Positions 1 through 8,907 of a stretch of 64,000 bases of DNA are shown here, one piece after another. Under the pieces are notes generated by a model. It made no database searches, was not told the DNA's origin, and saw only the letters and a program-made list of their open reading frames with translations. The stretch is taken from positions 26,045 through 90,044 of the forward strand of contig NZ_JAIZZK010000017.1 of the NCBI RefSeq assembly GCF_020443705.1, written 5' to 3'. The DNA comes from Clostridium algoriphilum. Lineage in GTDB: Bacteria; Bacillota; Clostridia; Clostridiales; Clostridiaceae. Every line of letters starts with the position of its first letter. Position 1 is the first letter of the stretch. A program made the translations under genes and the position numbers.

Positions 1-461
1 ATTACTACAAGAATGATTGATATTAATATAATAATAACTTGACGATTATCAATACTTAAACCAGCAAAGTGTATTACCTTTTGTGGTAAAAGAGTTTCCG
101 GATATGTTTGTGGATCAGTAGTCATCTTGAGTCTTACTAAATTCTCAAGAAGCACTGACATTGCAATTGCTGTAATTAGAATAGACAATTTAGGTGATTT
201 TCTTAAAGGTTTATATGCTACTTTTTCAACGATAACACCTGCGAGTGCTGCTCCCCCCATAGCTATTAACAGAGTTGGAATGAAAGCAAGATGTAAATTT
301 GTTGCGGCAAAAAAGCCAAAATATGCTCCAACCATGAAAATATCTCCATGGGCAAAATTTATAAGTCCAATAATTCCATATACCATTGTGTAACCTATTG
401 CAATTAATGCATACACAAAACCCAGTGATAGCCCATTAATTACCTGTTGTAAAAATTCCAT
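1..461 (-). CDS. livH: LivH-type branched-chain amino acid ABC transporter permease, N-terminal part
   Basis: This is the 5' end of a permease that runs off the left edge of the window. The 153 visible codons are open throughout. The protein begins MEFLQQVINGLSLG, continues through GYTMVYGIIGLINFAHGD and contains several hydrophobic segments, which is the classic start of LivH/HisM-type inner-membrane permeases for leucine, isoleucine and valine. The start is the ATG at 459-461, with a GGGGGAAGG-like ribosome binding site just upstream. It lies downstream of the substrate-binding lipoprotein gene in the same orientation, separated by about 90 bases that hold a hairpin. The rest of the operon (livM, livG, livF) is expected outside the window. 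Confidence 0.93.
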   Translation of the reverse strand, partial: MEFLQQVINGLSLGFVYALIAIGYTMVYGIIGLINFAHGDIFMVGAYFGFFAATNLHLAFIPTLLIAMGGAALAGVIVEKVAYKPLRKSPKLSILITAIAMSVLLENLVRLKMTTDPQTYPETLLPQKVIHFAGLSIDNRQVIIILISIILVV

Positions 462-498
462 TTACCTTCCCCCATTTCTCACAATTCTGATTATATAT

Positions 499-541
499 GC
501 AGGCATACTTCTCTTTTTTATAATAATTGAAGTATGCCTGC
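499..541 (-). other. Intercistronic hairpin between livJ and livH
   Basis: A perfect 13-base inverted repeat (GCAGGCATACTTC at 499-511 and its complement at 529-541) begins 12 bases after the livJ stop. On the transcribed minus strand no U-run follows it, so it looks like a 3'-end stabiliser or partial attenuator. It could explain a higher level of binding protein than of permease. On the plus strand a T-run does follow. Confidence 0.6.
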
Positions 542-552
542 CAGTTTTTTTA

Positions 553-1698
553 TTAAGGAATAAGTTTCTTTACAAAATTAAACTTACCATCATTAACCTT
601 TAAAATTACGGCCCCTTTAATTGCATCTCTATTAGCATCGAAAGAAACTTTACCAGATACTACTTCAAGATTAGTTTTTGTAAGCGCTGCTTTAATACTT
701 GGGCCATCTGTTTTACCAGCAGTTTTTATTGCTTCAACCATTATTTTTGCAGCATCATAATTTAAAACTGCCATAGCATCTGCATTTAAGCTATATTTTG
801 CTTTATATTGTTTTTGGAATTCAACAACTAATTTCGCCGTATCATCTGCTGAGTAATGGTCAGATATATAACATCCATTAACTGCAGTTCCACCAACCTT
901 AAATAATTCAGCTGAATCCCAACCATCTCCACCTAGTAGTGGAACATTTATATCTATAGCTCTTGCTTGCTTTGCAATATTCCCAACTGTTGAATAATAA
1001 TCTGGAAGTAATATTACCTCTGGTTTAGTTGGCTTTATTTTTGTAAGCTGTGCTTTAAAGTCTTTATCATTTGTTGCATATGTTTCTTTAGCAACAATTT
1101 TCCCACCTGCAGCTACAAACTCTTTTTCAAAAAACTCAGCCAAACCTTTAGAATAATCATTACCATTATCATAAAGAATAGCAGCCGTCTTTGCCTTTAA
1201 ATCTTTTGATGCAAATTTCGCAATAACTGTTCCTTGAAAAGGATCTATAAAGCATGCTCTATAAACATATTCTCCACCCTTTTTAGTAACATCTGGATTT
1301 GTACCTGATCCTGTTATCATTGGCACCTTACTTTGAGTAGCTATTGGTCCGAGTGCTATACAAGAACCGCTTGTTAACGGGCCAACTAATGCTACAACAT
1401 TGTCATTACTGATAAGCTTTGTACCAACTGTTGTTGCAGTATCTGGTTTACCTTCATCATCTTCAAAAATAAATTTAATCTTACGTCCATTAATCCCTCC
1501 GGCTTTGTTCACTTGATCTTCCAATAATTTTATACCATTTTGACCAGATTTTCCAAAAGATGAAACTTGACCTGTAAGTGGTAATACAACTCCAATCTTA
1601 ATATCTCCAGTAGTTGATGACCCCTTAGCTCCGCATCCTGCAAGTAATCCTACAGTCATAGCCATAGATAGTAATAAACAAGCTTTCTTTTTGAACAT
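553..1698 (-). CDS. livJ: Branched-chain amino acid ABC transporter substrate-binding lipoprotein
   Basis: This 381-residue secreted lipoprotein captures leucine, isoleucine or valine (or a related amino acid) and delivers it to the LivHM permease. The N-terminus is a lipoprotein signal with lipobox LLAGC, the acylated cysteine being Cys22. The mature part opens with IKIGVVLPLTGQVSSFG, typical of the type I periplasmic-binding fold (Leu/Ile/Val-binding family), and has the expected length. It is the first gene of the operon with livH. A GGGGG-type ribosome binding site precedes the ATG at 1698. The exact substrate cannot be read from sequence. Confidence 0.93.
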   Translation of the reverse strand: MFKKKACLLLSMAMTVGLLAGCGAKGSSTTGDIKIGVVLPLTGQVSSFGKSGQNGIKLLEDQVNKAGGINGRKIKFIFEDDEGKPDTATTVGTKLISNDNVVALVGPLTSGSCIALGPIATQSKVPMITGSGTNPDVTKKGGEYVYRACFIDPFQGTVIAKFASKDLKAKTAAILYDNGNDYSKGLAEFFEKEFVAAGGKIVAKETYATNDKDFKAQLTKIKPTKPEVILLPDYYSTVGNIAKQARAIDINVPLLGGDGWDSAELFKVGGTAVNGCYISDHYSADDTAKLVVEFQKQYKAKYSLNADAMAVLNYDAAKIMVEAIKTAGKTDGPSIKAALTKTNLEVVSGKVSFDANRDAIKGAVILKVNDGKFNFVKKLIP

Positions 1699-2172
1699 TT
1701 AATAACCCCCCTAAATTCTAATAACTTTTCATAAATCACAAAATATAATTTACTTGTATACCCATATATAGGACTTTAATATTTTATGAACTGGATGTAA
1801 ATTATTTATAAATTGTGAATTAACAATTATTAAATAATTCATAATTTATAATTTTTATTAATAATATCATAAAATTTCAAGCATATCAATACTATTTTTA
1901 TGTTTTTTGAATTATTTAGACATTATTTTTTTTCATTCTTTCATTTTTTCGACAATTGGTATTTTTTTAGATCTTTATACATAAAATTTACATCTTTCAA
2001 AAAAATATCTGTATATATGCAACTTGTTTTTTTATAATATGGTAATTATATTTTAATTACGGATAATTTATGTTAGATTTTTCATTTAAAAAGTTACTAT
2101 ATTAATCTAGATATGTTTTAAGGGATTCCTTGTACAGAAATCCCCTTTTATTAACATATTGTACTATACACA
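1699..2172. other. Intergenic region upstream of livJ
   Basis: This is 474 bases of very AT-rich DNA without a gene. It carries an imperfect palindrome (about 1807-1849, 15-base arms with one G/A difference) that would lie in the livJ leader, and a weak terminator-like repeat near 2121-2149. No known riboswitch was recognised. Confidence 0.5.
2119..2149. terminator. Weak terminator-like hairpin
   Basis: AGGGATT (2121-2127) can pair with AATCCC plus a bulged C (2139-2145), followed on the plus strand by TTTTATT. It lies just past the stop of the amidase-like gene, but its U-run faces the other strand, so its role is uncertain. Confidence 0.3.
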
Positions 2173-2679
2173 TCATAATATAATTTTAAGAAAATGTGCT
2201 TTTTTATAAGCATAGCTTTTTTCATAAGTCTCATCAAGTTGATTATATGAATGTTGCGATATACGTGGTTCTTTATTTCCATAAACATCTATAAACGAGG
2301 TTATTATTGCAGAATGAAAAATTACATTACTGTAGTTTTCATAAAATACTAAGTCCCCAATATCAAGTTTATGTCTATCCTCTATCTCTATCCCTTTAAC
2401 AACGTTTCTATTTGTACTTTGATTTACTTTTAAATACCAGTACAGAGCATGAGCAACACTCCAACAAATTGAGCCACTACCACGCAATTCATACCACCAA
2501 GGTCTAATGTTATTGTAATCCAGCGGTGCTCCCCCTGCTTTTAAGCATTGAGAAACAAAATTAGTACAATCACCACCATTACCGTTAATATAATTTAAAA
2601 ATATATATTTATTGTTTGGCACTATTGCAAATTTTACAGCATAATTCTTTGCTGATTCTCTATCGTATTTATTTTGCAT
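2173..2679 (-). CDS. Amidase_6-type (CHAP/NlpC-like) putative cell-wall amidase
   Basis: This 168-residue protein matches the short putative amidase domain found in Firmicute spore and cell-wall proteins. It starts with YDRESAKNYAVKFA, then has GNGGDCTNFVSQCL with the presumed catalytic Cys38, then GDLVFY and FHSAII with the presumed catalytic His122, and a late ISQHSYNQ motif. The order Cys...His in a papain-like fold is typical of the family. No signal peptide is visible, so it may act inside the mother cell or spore, or be released by lysis. The start ATG at 2679 follows AGGGAGT. It is a single-gene unit. The substrate (peptidoglycan peptide) is inferred from the family. Confidence 0.75.
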   Translation of the reverse strand: MQNKYDRESAKNYAVKFAIVPNNKYIFLNYINGNGGDCTNFVSQCLKAGGAPLDYNNIRPWWYELRGSGSICWSVAHALYWYLKVNQSTNRNVVKGIEIEDRHKLDIGDLVFYENYSNVIFHSAIITSFIDVYGNKEPRISQHSYNQLDETYEKSYAYKKAHFLKIIL

Positions 2680-2782
2680 TAAGTTACTCCCTAAAAGTTC
2701 TCATCAAAATATATTATGCTATATATTTTTTATTGTTTACAAATACTTTAAAATACAGTTTTAAACTGTTCTATGTGCGTAC

Positions 2783-3508
2783 CTAGCCTTCTAATCCAAA
2801 AATGGCTACATACTGATTATCCAAAGCAAATATTTTCTCTTTCCATTTTAGAGTATTCATAACATAACCTAAAGAATCTGCATTGTATCTTCCAGCTATC
2901 TTTTGATATACCAATAGCTCATATACTTTATTTGAATCAAAATCTACAGGATATAGCCCACTTATTGGATTTACAAATCCGTTAATTGGGTTCTTTAACT
3001 TTCCATTCTCATCGTATATTTCATTTAAATAATCTATGTCCTTATTGGATATATCTATAATGTATTTTTCATTGTTTATCTTACTGATAACCTCAACCTT
3101 GTAGTTGTTTTTATAAGTAACATCATATTCATATTTGTCGTTATATACATTAAAGTCAAACAATAATTTTTCTGTATTGTTAATAAAGGAATAGATATAG
3201 TAGTACATTATTCCACCACTACCCCCTGAATTAATACCTATTAAAATATCATTTACAAGGTTTCCTGTAAAATCGCCCAAAAATAATGTAGGATTATACC
3301 CTGCATTTTGGCTCAGAGCTATACTAGTAATTATACCTGTCATTCCATTTTGGATTACAAGGGTAATATTTTGAATAAATGGACTATCTGGTGTCCTTAT
3401 TCCAGTTAAATAGACATTATCTTGTATTCTATCACCAGTTACATCTCCTCTTATATAAGCAACTATACTCGGTTTTATCATATTAGCTCTATTATAACAA
3501 TTATACAT
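2783..3508 (-). CDS. FG-GAP/VCBS-like repeat protein, function unknown
   Basis: This is a 241-residue protein with no signal peptide. It shows two Asp/Gly-rich motifs, GDVTGDRIQDN near residue 20 and GDFTGNLVNDI near residue 75, that resemble calcium-loop motifs of FG-GAP/VCBS beta-propeller repeats. A later VDFDSNKVYELLVYQ may be a third. Similar stand-alone proteins occur in spore-forming clostridia and bacilli, so a role at the spore or cell surface is possible but inferred. The start at 3508 is supported by AAGGAGTAAGT directly upstream. It has the same orientation as the amidase-like gene 103 bases downstream. Confidence 0.6.
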   Translation of the reverse strand: MYNCYNRANMIKPSIVAYIRGDVTGDRIQDNVYLTGIRTPDSPFIQNITLVIQNGMTGIITSIALSQNAGYNPTLFLGDFTGNLVNDILIGINSGGSGGIMYYYIYSFINNTEKLLFDFNVYNDKYEYDVTYKNNYKVEVISKINNEKYIIDISNKDIDYLNEIYDENGKLKNPINGFVNPISGLYPVDFDSNKVYELLVYQKIAGRYNADSLGYVMNTLKWKEKIFALDNQYVAIFGLEG

Positions 3509-3697
3509 ACTTACTCCTTTACAATATAATTTTATGCATTATCTTATGAACTATAGAGCAAACTGTTCGAGTTTTCGTAATATTCCTGTGCCGATACCAT
3601 TTAATATAAGTAGTATTTATTTAAACAAAGTATGCACATATTAATATCAATATTCATAATATATTAGTATATATTAATGCTATAGGAGTTAGTAATA

Positions 3698-4024
3698 ATG
3701 AGCAAAAAAGTATCAATTACTCTTCCAGATCATGTCTATAAATTAGCACTTCGAAAATCCAAATTAACTCATGGAGAAAATAATTTCTCGGGTTATTTAC
3801 GTGAGCTCGTATGTAATGAATTTACAGAGGATGAGCTTAAGCTGGAGTTAATAAAACTTAATGAACCCCTATGGCTCGGAATTGCAAAACCAGCTGATTA
3901 CAACTCTACTTGTCAAGTATGTACTAACGCAATATCTCCTGGGGAGGTAATTTGTTATACCGACTTAGGATTTAAAGAAGACTATAAGAATTGGGTTCAT
4001 CAAAATTGTTGTAGAAAAGATTAA
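3698..4024 (+). CDS. Small ribbon-helix-helix-like protein with C-terminal zinc-site-like motif
   Basis: This 108-residue protein was not matched to a named family. Residues 1-40 (KKVSITLPDHVYKLALRKSK) look like a ribbon-helix-helix DNA-binding segment as in CopG/Arc proteins. Residues 70-108 hold CQVC, then about 25 residues later HQNCC, a spacing able to bind zinc. The two halves are linked by an acidic stretch. A ribosome binding site AGGAGT lies upstream of the ATG. It stands alone between two oppositely oriented genes. A role as a small transcription regulator is inferred only from the predicted fold. Confidence 0.6.
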   Translation: MSKKVSITLPDHVYKLALRKSKLTHGENNFSGYLRELVCNEFTEDELKLELIKLNEPLWLGIAKPADYNSTCQVCTNAISPGEVICYTDLGFKEDYKNWVHQNCCRKD

Positions 4025-4156
4025 TAGTCCTAGAAGTTCATTATTAACATTTTCTTCTATGTTTAATTCATTGGGGTATCTCACACAGGAGCATTACAAT
4101 CCATCCAGCCAAGCAACTTAGAGCGATACCCACAATTTTAAGTTTACTGTTAGTTT

Positions 4157-4702
4157 TTAATCCTCATAAGAAACTGGTACATTTTTTATTCCGAGTTCTT
4201 GTGCTGCAGCATATTGATCATATCCTGACACAATTATAAAACTATCTTTCTTAATAACAATAGGTTTATTAAACTTATTATTATTTTTCATATAATTTAA
4301 TGCTTTGTTCTTTGAACGTTTTACTGATAAATCTTCATTCTCATTAACAATTTTCGAAATATCAATGATTTCATCAGTTCCAATTGGCATTTCATCAACC
4401 AAATCAATGTGACCATTTTCATCTTTTAACAGATTGAATATTTTAATTGATGTTGCTTCTACTGATATAAAAGGTGTACCTTTACTATTTACACATGCTT
4501 TAAGCTCACCTTTGATTACAAAATAATTTACATCCTTCATTCCTATTACGGCGTCTCTCCAATAATCTTTTTTTACAATGACTCTATAAACTGAATTCAT
4601 ATCATCATAAGTTCCTATTTTAAATAGTAACTTAACATCCCCATTCTCTAACCTATTTGTTTTTGCAGGTAACCCCTTAATTATAATCTCACTTTTATTC
4701 AT
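4157..4702 (-). CDS. OB-like N-terminus fused to a degenerate ParB/sulfiredoxin-like domain
   Basis: This is a 181-residue protein of unknown function. The first ~95 residues (IIIKGLPAKTNRLENGDVKL and following) have the alternating beta pattern of an OB or single-strand-binding-like domain. Residues 100-181 carry IDISKIV, then PIVIKKDSFIIVSGYDQYAAAQELG and a final VPVSYED. This matches the ParB/Srx motif pattern (a G-x-x-RY-x-A-A-x-ELG box, with GYDQY here in place of GHRRY). Loss of the basic residues suggests the nuclease or CTPase function may be gone. Start ATG at 4702 with AAAGGAGAATT. It could be mobile-element derived. Confidence in the C-terminal similarity is moderate. Confidence 0.6.
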   Translation of the reverse strand: MNKSEIIIKGLPAKTNRLENGDVKLLFKIGTYDDMNSVYRVIVKKDYWRDAVIGMKDVNYFVIKGELKACVNSKGTPFISVEATSIKIFNLLKDENGHIDLVDEMPIGTDEIIDISKIVNENEDLSVKRSKNKALNYMKNNNKFNKPIVIKKDSFIIVSGYDQYAAAQELGIKNVPVSYED

Positions 4703-4784
4703 AATTAAATTCTCCTTTTAGTTGTACATATTTTTTTATAATACTTACATCATCAAATATTAATTTAAGAATATCCTTGCTCTC

Positions 4785-4834
4785 AAATTTAAAAAATAAA
4801 CACCTAGAAAGCACATGTTGCTTTCTAGGTGTTT
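4785..4834 (-). terminator. Rho-independent terminator of the ger operon
   Basis: A perfect 16-base stem (4798-4813 pairing with 4819-4834) is followed on the minus strand by TTTATTTTTT. It sits about 245 bases after the gerAC stop. Confidence 0.85.
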
Positions 4835-4838
4835 ATAA

Positions 4839-4970
4839 TTAGATATATTTTAAATTAATATTAGTTTTTTCGCAAGTAAATTTACCTAATGCTATATTAG
4901 TTGTCTTTAGATATTTTTCTGTTGTAGAAATTTTATCATTACAAGCTAACACAGACTTCACCTCATTCAT
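4839..4970 (-). CDS. Doubtful 43-residue reading frame
   Basis: This reads MNEVKSVLACNDKISTTEK and ends NINLKYI. The same frame stays open upstream to about 5020, where another frame begins MNKMVQYL. A one-base change would join them into a ~60-residue small protein. No ribosome binding site is visible, so it may be a decayed gene or chance. Confidence 0.2.
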   Translation of the reverse strand: MNEVKSVLACNDKISTTEKYLKTTNIALGKFTCEKTNINLKYI

Positions 4971-5078
4971 TAATTTTAAACTATTGTTTTTACTATCTTT
5001 TCTTATAAGTATTGTACCATTTTATTCATAGAATTACAATTTAAAAAATGTTTAGTTCTTAAAATCTATTGTAACACT

Positions 5079-6212
5079 CTACCGTATATCACCATATTCA
5101 ACTAAATTAAATTTAACATGAACAGTAATTGTTGCTTCTTTATATTGTGTATGCCAATCTACTTTTTTAAAGTAGCTGTTATACTTAACTCTTACCATAT
5201 CACCTATACCAATAGGATCGCTTTCTATTCTTTGCATGTATCCAATCAATTTTTGACAATCTCCTCGAATTTGTTCCTGTACATAATCATTTAACTTTTT
5301 AATTTCTTTTTCATCATCTAAATTGTCCCATTTATACTCATCTGCATATCCAGATAAATCTAAATAAATATCAACTACGGGTTTATTATTTTTAATTGAA
5401 ACATTTATTTTTTTACTATTTTGGCTAAGTTGAATAGCTGCGCTTTGCTTTTCACTATAAGTTTCTTTGACACTCGCCGGAATCCCAGCATTGTAGGTAT
5501 ATTTTTTATGTTTTAAAGTTTTCATCATTGCAATTAAGAGTCCACTATCTTGTGCGTTTATACTTCCAACCATTTTTTTATTTGAAAATAGAGCTGAACC
5601 TTTGACTTCAACAGACTTATCAGTAATCTTTATCAAAGGAGCTGTATTATCAATACCTGGAGCCATACTTATTAAGTCATAATTAAAAATCCTTGTTTCA
5701 TTGATGTTTGCGGTGCTAACCGCACGTTCAAGAAGAGTAGTAATATATATAGATGTTCTAGGTTTATCCTTTAAATTATCTTCTGCTTGGTGTATTAAAC
5801 TTCTAGGGCTTCCGTCAACAACCACAACCCAGGCAAGGATTGGGTCTGATGGATCCCTTTCAAATATTGAATTAACATCAACTATATGCCCTTCTCCAGC
5901 AAATTCTTTAGAGTATAAAATCATCTGAATATTACCTGCCAGCATTAGCTTTCCTGATCTTCTGTTAAATTTGTCCCTAGCTACCCTTACTAAATTTGTT
6001 TCACCTTCAAATATTTCTGCCCTAGAAGTCTTAATATCAGGATCGACTATTGGCATGGCATAGGTAACATTTAAATTACCTTGTGGCGCTTGCTCTACAC
6101 CTATTATAGTCAAAAAACTAGTTTTCTCTACTAAGACTTGATCCCAGCAACCGCAAAGTATAAAGGGAATAATAATTAATAATACATATATCTTTTTTAT
6201 CCTTTTATACAT
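5079..6212 (-). CDS. gerAC: Ger(x)C family spore germination lipoprotein
   Basis: This is the C subunit of a GerA-type germinant receptor, a lipoprotein anchored on the outside of the inner spore membrane. The 377 residues begin with a basic segment, a hydrophobic core and the lipobox LCGC (Cys22). CWDQ and TFLTIIGV-type sequence follows, as in all Ger(x)C proteins, and the C-terminal domain ends NLVEYGDIR. Length is normal (350-400). Its ATG overlaps the gerAB stop by eight bases (ATGTATAA), implying translational coupling. It is the last gene of the operon and is followed by a strong terminator. Confidence 0.95.
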   Translation of the reverse strand: MYKRIKKIYVLLIIIPFILCGCWDQVLVEKTSFLTIIGVEQAPQGNLNVTYAMPIVDPDIKTSRAEIFEGETNLVRVARDKFNRRSGKLMLAGNIQMILYSKEFAGEGHIVDVNSIFERDPSDPILAWVVVVDGSPRSLIHQAEDNLKDKPRTSIYITTLLERAVSTANINETRIFNYDLISMAPGIDNTAPLIKITDKSVEVKGSALFSNKKMVGSINAQDSGLLIAMMKTLKHKKYTYNAGIPASVKETYSEKQSAAIQLSQNSKKINVSIKNNKPVVDIYLDLSGYADEYKWDNLDDEKEIKKLNDYVQEQIRGDCQKLIGYMQRIESDPIGIGDMVRVKYNSYFKKVDWHTQYKEATITVHVKFNLVEYGDIR

Positions 6213-7293
6213 GTGGATTCACTCCTTTTTTTCGTATGAAGGAAAATAAGTAACATATAATTAAAAATATTGAAAATATAGTTCCAGCTATCATCATCCC
6301 ATTACTATATATATCTATATTAGAGATACTTTTAGGTACATTACTTAATAATATTGTTATTGAGGTAAATATAAATAGATATATACCCTTTTTCTTTAGA
6401 TTTAATAGTTTATTTATACTATAATAGGCTATACAAAAGTATCCTCTAGTTGTCATAGCCATTGCTGGTAGCCATATAGCAATAAAAAGTATATCCATTC
6501 TTTCAATTATTGGGGCTTTATATGATCTGATCAGTGTAAAAGTGGGAAATATACTTTTTTTCAGCATTTCCTCTCCAAAAAAAGACGTAACAACTAGAAG
6601 AATAATAACACAAAATATAGTGGTAATTATATTGGAACCTATTGCATATTTCATAGCCTTTTTTTTATTTGTAATTTCGGGATATATAACTGAAATTACC
6701 TCATAACCTAGGAATGCATAAATACAGGGACTAAAGCTAGCTTTTATGCCTTCTATACCACTTTGGCCAATAGGCAATAAAAAGTTTATTCTTAAACCAT
6801 TAAATACAAGGAGACACAAAATACAACAAAAAGTCAAGGAAAGATATATTGTAGATGCAAATCTAGTTACGTATTTTAGTCCGTACCATGTTAAGTAGTA
6901 AGTAGGCATTAAAATGAAAATACATAGTACTAATGTAGGCGTTGATCTTAATAGATCAATATGTACTATATTTGTATAACCTCTTAAACTTAAACATGCG
7001 CTGTACCATAAATATAAAGCTATAAGTAAATTCAACAAACCACCTAGGTACTTTCCGTATAAAAGTTTATTTATTTCGTATATAGATTTATTGTTATACC
7101 TATTCATAAGTTTTATTATAAGAAAAATTACAGCAGTTATTATTGTTCCATATAGCAACATTGAAATCCAACCATCATGACCGCAAACTATAGCTAAAGA
7201 AGCTGGTAAGCTAAGAATTCCTGTACCTATTTGAATTGATACAATAAGACCCATTAATTGACTAGAGGTAATATTATTTTCTCTACTATCCAT
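6205..7293 (-). CDS. gerAB: GerAB family spore germination permease
   Basis: This is the B subunit of the germinant receptor, an integral membrane protein of the APC amino-acid/polyamine permease superfamily that is thought to bind the germinant. The 362-residue protein shows about ten hydrophobic segments. It opens with ITSSQLMGLIVSIQIGTGILSLP, the diagnostic GerAB N-terminus with its unwound TM1 motif. A GYEVISVIYPEITNKKKA motif lies mid-protein. The start overlaps the gerAA stop by eight bases (ATGGATAG), mirroring the arrangement at the other end of the gene. Confidence 0.95.
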   Translation of the reverse strand: MDSRENNITSSQLMGLIVSIQIGTGILSLPASLAIVCGHDGWISMLLYGTIITAVIFLIIKLMNRYNNKSIYEINKLLYGKYLGGLLNLLIALYLWYSACLSLRGYTNIVHIDLLRSTPTLVLCIFILMPTYYLTWYGLKYVTRFASTIYLSLTFCCILCLLVFNGLRINFLLPIGQSGIEGIKASFSPCIYAFLGYEVISVIYPEITNKKKAMKYAIGSNIITTIFCVIILLVVTSFFGEEMLKKSIFPTFTLIRSYKAPIIERMDILFIAIWLPAMAMTTRGYFCIAYYSINKLLNLKKKGIYLFIFTSITILLSNVPKSISNIDIYSNGMMIAGTIFSIFLIICYLFSFIRKKGVNPHV

Positions 7294-8761
7294 TTTTCTT
7301 ACCTCTTTCCTTATCCAGTGGTTTCGCTACATCTGGTCTTTTCTTTAAATATCTAATTGGTGCCCTTATATAAGTATCTTTTAAATCACCAAACTTAAAC
7401 GGCGCTATAGGCTGAAAATATGGTTCTCCAAGAGACTCTAACACTAATAGATGCGCAAGTAACATTACCATGGGAATTACTACTCCCAAAATACCAAATA
7501 TTGATGATGCTATCATAACCATATATTTAATAATTCTAATAGTGATCCCCAAATCATAAGTAGGCATAGTATAGCCTGCTATGGCAGAAGCAGCGATTAT
7601 TATTACCATCAGTCCGCTTGCTATCCCAGCCTGTATAGCTGTTTGACCTATTACTAATCCTCCAACAATACTAATAGATGCAGTTATAAAAGATGGAAGT
7701 CTAATGGAAGCCTCTCTTACCATCTCTATCATAAATTCTACTAAAAATCCTTCAACAACTGGAGGGAAAGGTACATTTGTTCTGGATTGTGCAAGTTGAA
7801 CTAGTAAAGGTAGCGGTATCATGTAGTAATGGTAAGTAAGAAATGCAATATATATGCCAGGAAGAAATAAGGCTATTAATATTGCTAGCGTCCGAAGTAT
7901 TCGCAGGTAAGTTGCGCCTACCCAGTGGGTTGAATAATCTTCAGGAGCTTGAGTAAATGCATGAAAAGTTACAGGAGCTATCAATACAAACGAGGTTTCT
8001 TGAAGCATTATTAAAAATTTGCCCTCTAGTAATCCCGCTACGGCTTTGTCAGGTCTTTCAGTGGCCTGATATTGAGGAAAAATAGAATTTGGATGGTCCG
8101 CAATAATTTGTTCTAAATATCCAATTGCTAAAAAGCTGTCAGTATCTATTTGATTAATTTTGTCAGAAATAATTTGTAGTAAGTTTGGATTGGCAATATG
8201 TTCAAGGTACGCTACCGAAATTGTTTGGTGTGATATATTTCCAACAGTATTTTTAAATTTAAGTTTAACAGTTTTTAATTTCCTTCTGAGAGTAGCTATA
8301 TTAGTTGCCATGTCTTCAATAAAGCCATCATGATCTCCTCTAACACTTTTTTCTCCTTCTGGCTCTTTTAAGGTTCTTTTTTCATGTTTTTTTAGTGTAC
8401 ATGAAATTCCTTGATTTAACCCCTCGCATATAAAAACTACATTTCCAGACAATATATCTTCTATTAGATTGTCAATTACTATAAGGAAGGTTAGTCCTGC
8501 TACAGGAATTTTATTAGAAAGATATTTAAGTTCTTCAGAATCTAATTTTTTCAAATTAAGTAAAGGAGTCATAAAATCTCTTTGAAAAAGGTCAATATCA
8601 CATAACCCTTGAACAAAAAAGAAACAACCTTTTTTCCCCGAATTTAAAATAACCTTTCTCCTTATAATATCAGGACAATCTTTTAATGCCTCATCAATCA
8701 AGGAAAAATTTTTCTTATAATCATTATATAAATTTACATTTGTATTATTATCTTCAGCCAT
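7286..8761 (-). CDS. gerAA: GerAA family spore germination protein
   Basis: This is the A subunit of a GerA-type nutrient germinant receptor in the spore inner membrane. The 491-residue protein has a hydrophilic N-terminal domain (residues 1-245) and a C-terminal membrane domain with about five helices. Family signatures include IDQIDTDSFLAIGYLEQIIADH-type and GRTNVPFPPVVEGFLVE-type segments, PFPPVVEGFLVEFMIEM being clearly visible, and a final YLKKRPDVAK. It is the first gene of gerAA-AB-AC. The sequence just upstream contains GCATA followed by TATATATA, which could be a sigma-G-type promoter, but this is weak. The germinant cannot be deduced. Confidence 0.95.
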   Translation of the reverse strand: MAEDNNTNVNLYNDYKKNFSLIDEALKDCPDIIRRKVILNSGKKGCFFFVQGLCDIDLFQRDFMTPLLNLKKLDSEELKYLSNKIPVAGLTFLIVIDNLIEDILSGNVVFICEGLNQGISCTLKKHEKRTLKEPEGEKSVRGDHDGFIEDMATNIATLRRKLKTVKLKFKNTVGNISHQTISVAYLEHIANPNLLQIISDKINQIDTDSFLAIGYLEQIIADHPNSIFPQYQATERPDKAVAGLLEGKFLIMLQETSFVLIAPVTFHAFTQAPEDYSTHWVGATYLRILRTLAILIALFLPGIYIAFLTYHYYMIPLPLLVQLAQSRTNVPFPPVVEGFLVEFMIEMVREASIRLPSFITASISIVGGLVIGQTAIQAGIASGLMVIIIAASAIAGYTMPTYDLGITIRIIKYMVMIASSIFGILGVVIPMVMLLAHLLVLESLGEPYFQPIAPFKFGDLKDTYIRAPIRYLKKRPDVAKPLDKERGKKNG

Positions 8762-8821
8762 TTCACATCACCAATTTTAGTATTTGCAATATATATACTA
8801 TTATACAAAATGTGTTTATGC

Positions 8822-8881
8822 AATCTAAAAAGTACAAAGGGATCGTACCAAAACGATTCAATCATTTTGTCACGATCCCTT
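8822..8881 (-). terminator. Terminator of the ACT/UPF0210 operon
   Basis: Arms AAGGGATCGT (8837-8846) and ACGATCCCTT (8872-8881) are perfect, with an imperfectly paired inner part. On the minus strand CTTTTTAG follows. It lies 27 bases after the UPF0210 stop. Confidence 0.8.
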
Positions 8882-8907
8882 AAGATATAACTTTAAGTTT
8901 TCTATTA

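Larger units (their letters stand above)
4703..5078. other. Intergenic region downstream of gerAC
   Basis: This is 376 bases holding the gerAC terminator (4785-4834) and a short, apparently frameshifted minus-strand reading frame (4839-5029). Nothing else was recognised. Confidence 0.5.

Noticed and set aside
127..393. Plus-strand 88-residue ORF at the left edge
   Set aside because: Antisense shadow of livH, which has clear permease motifs.
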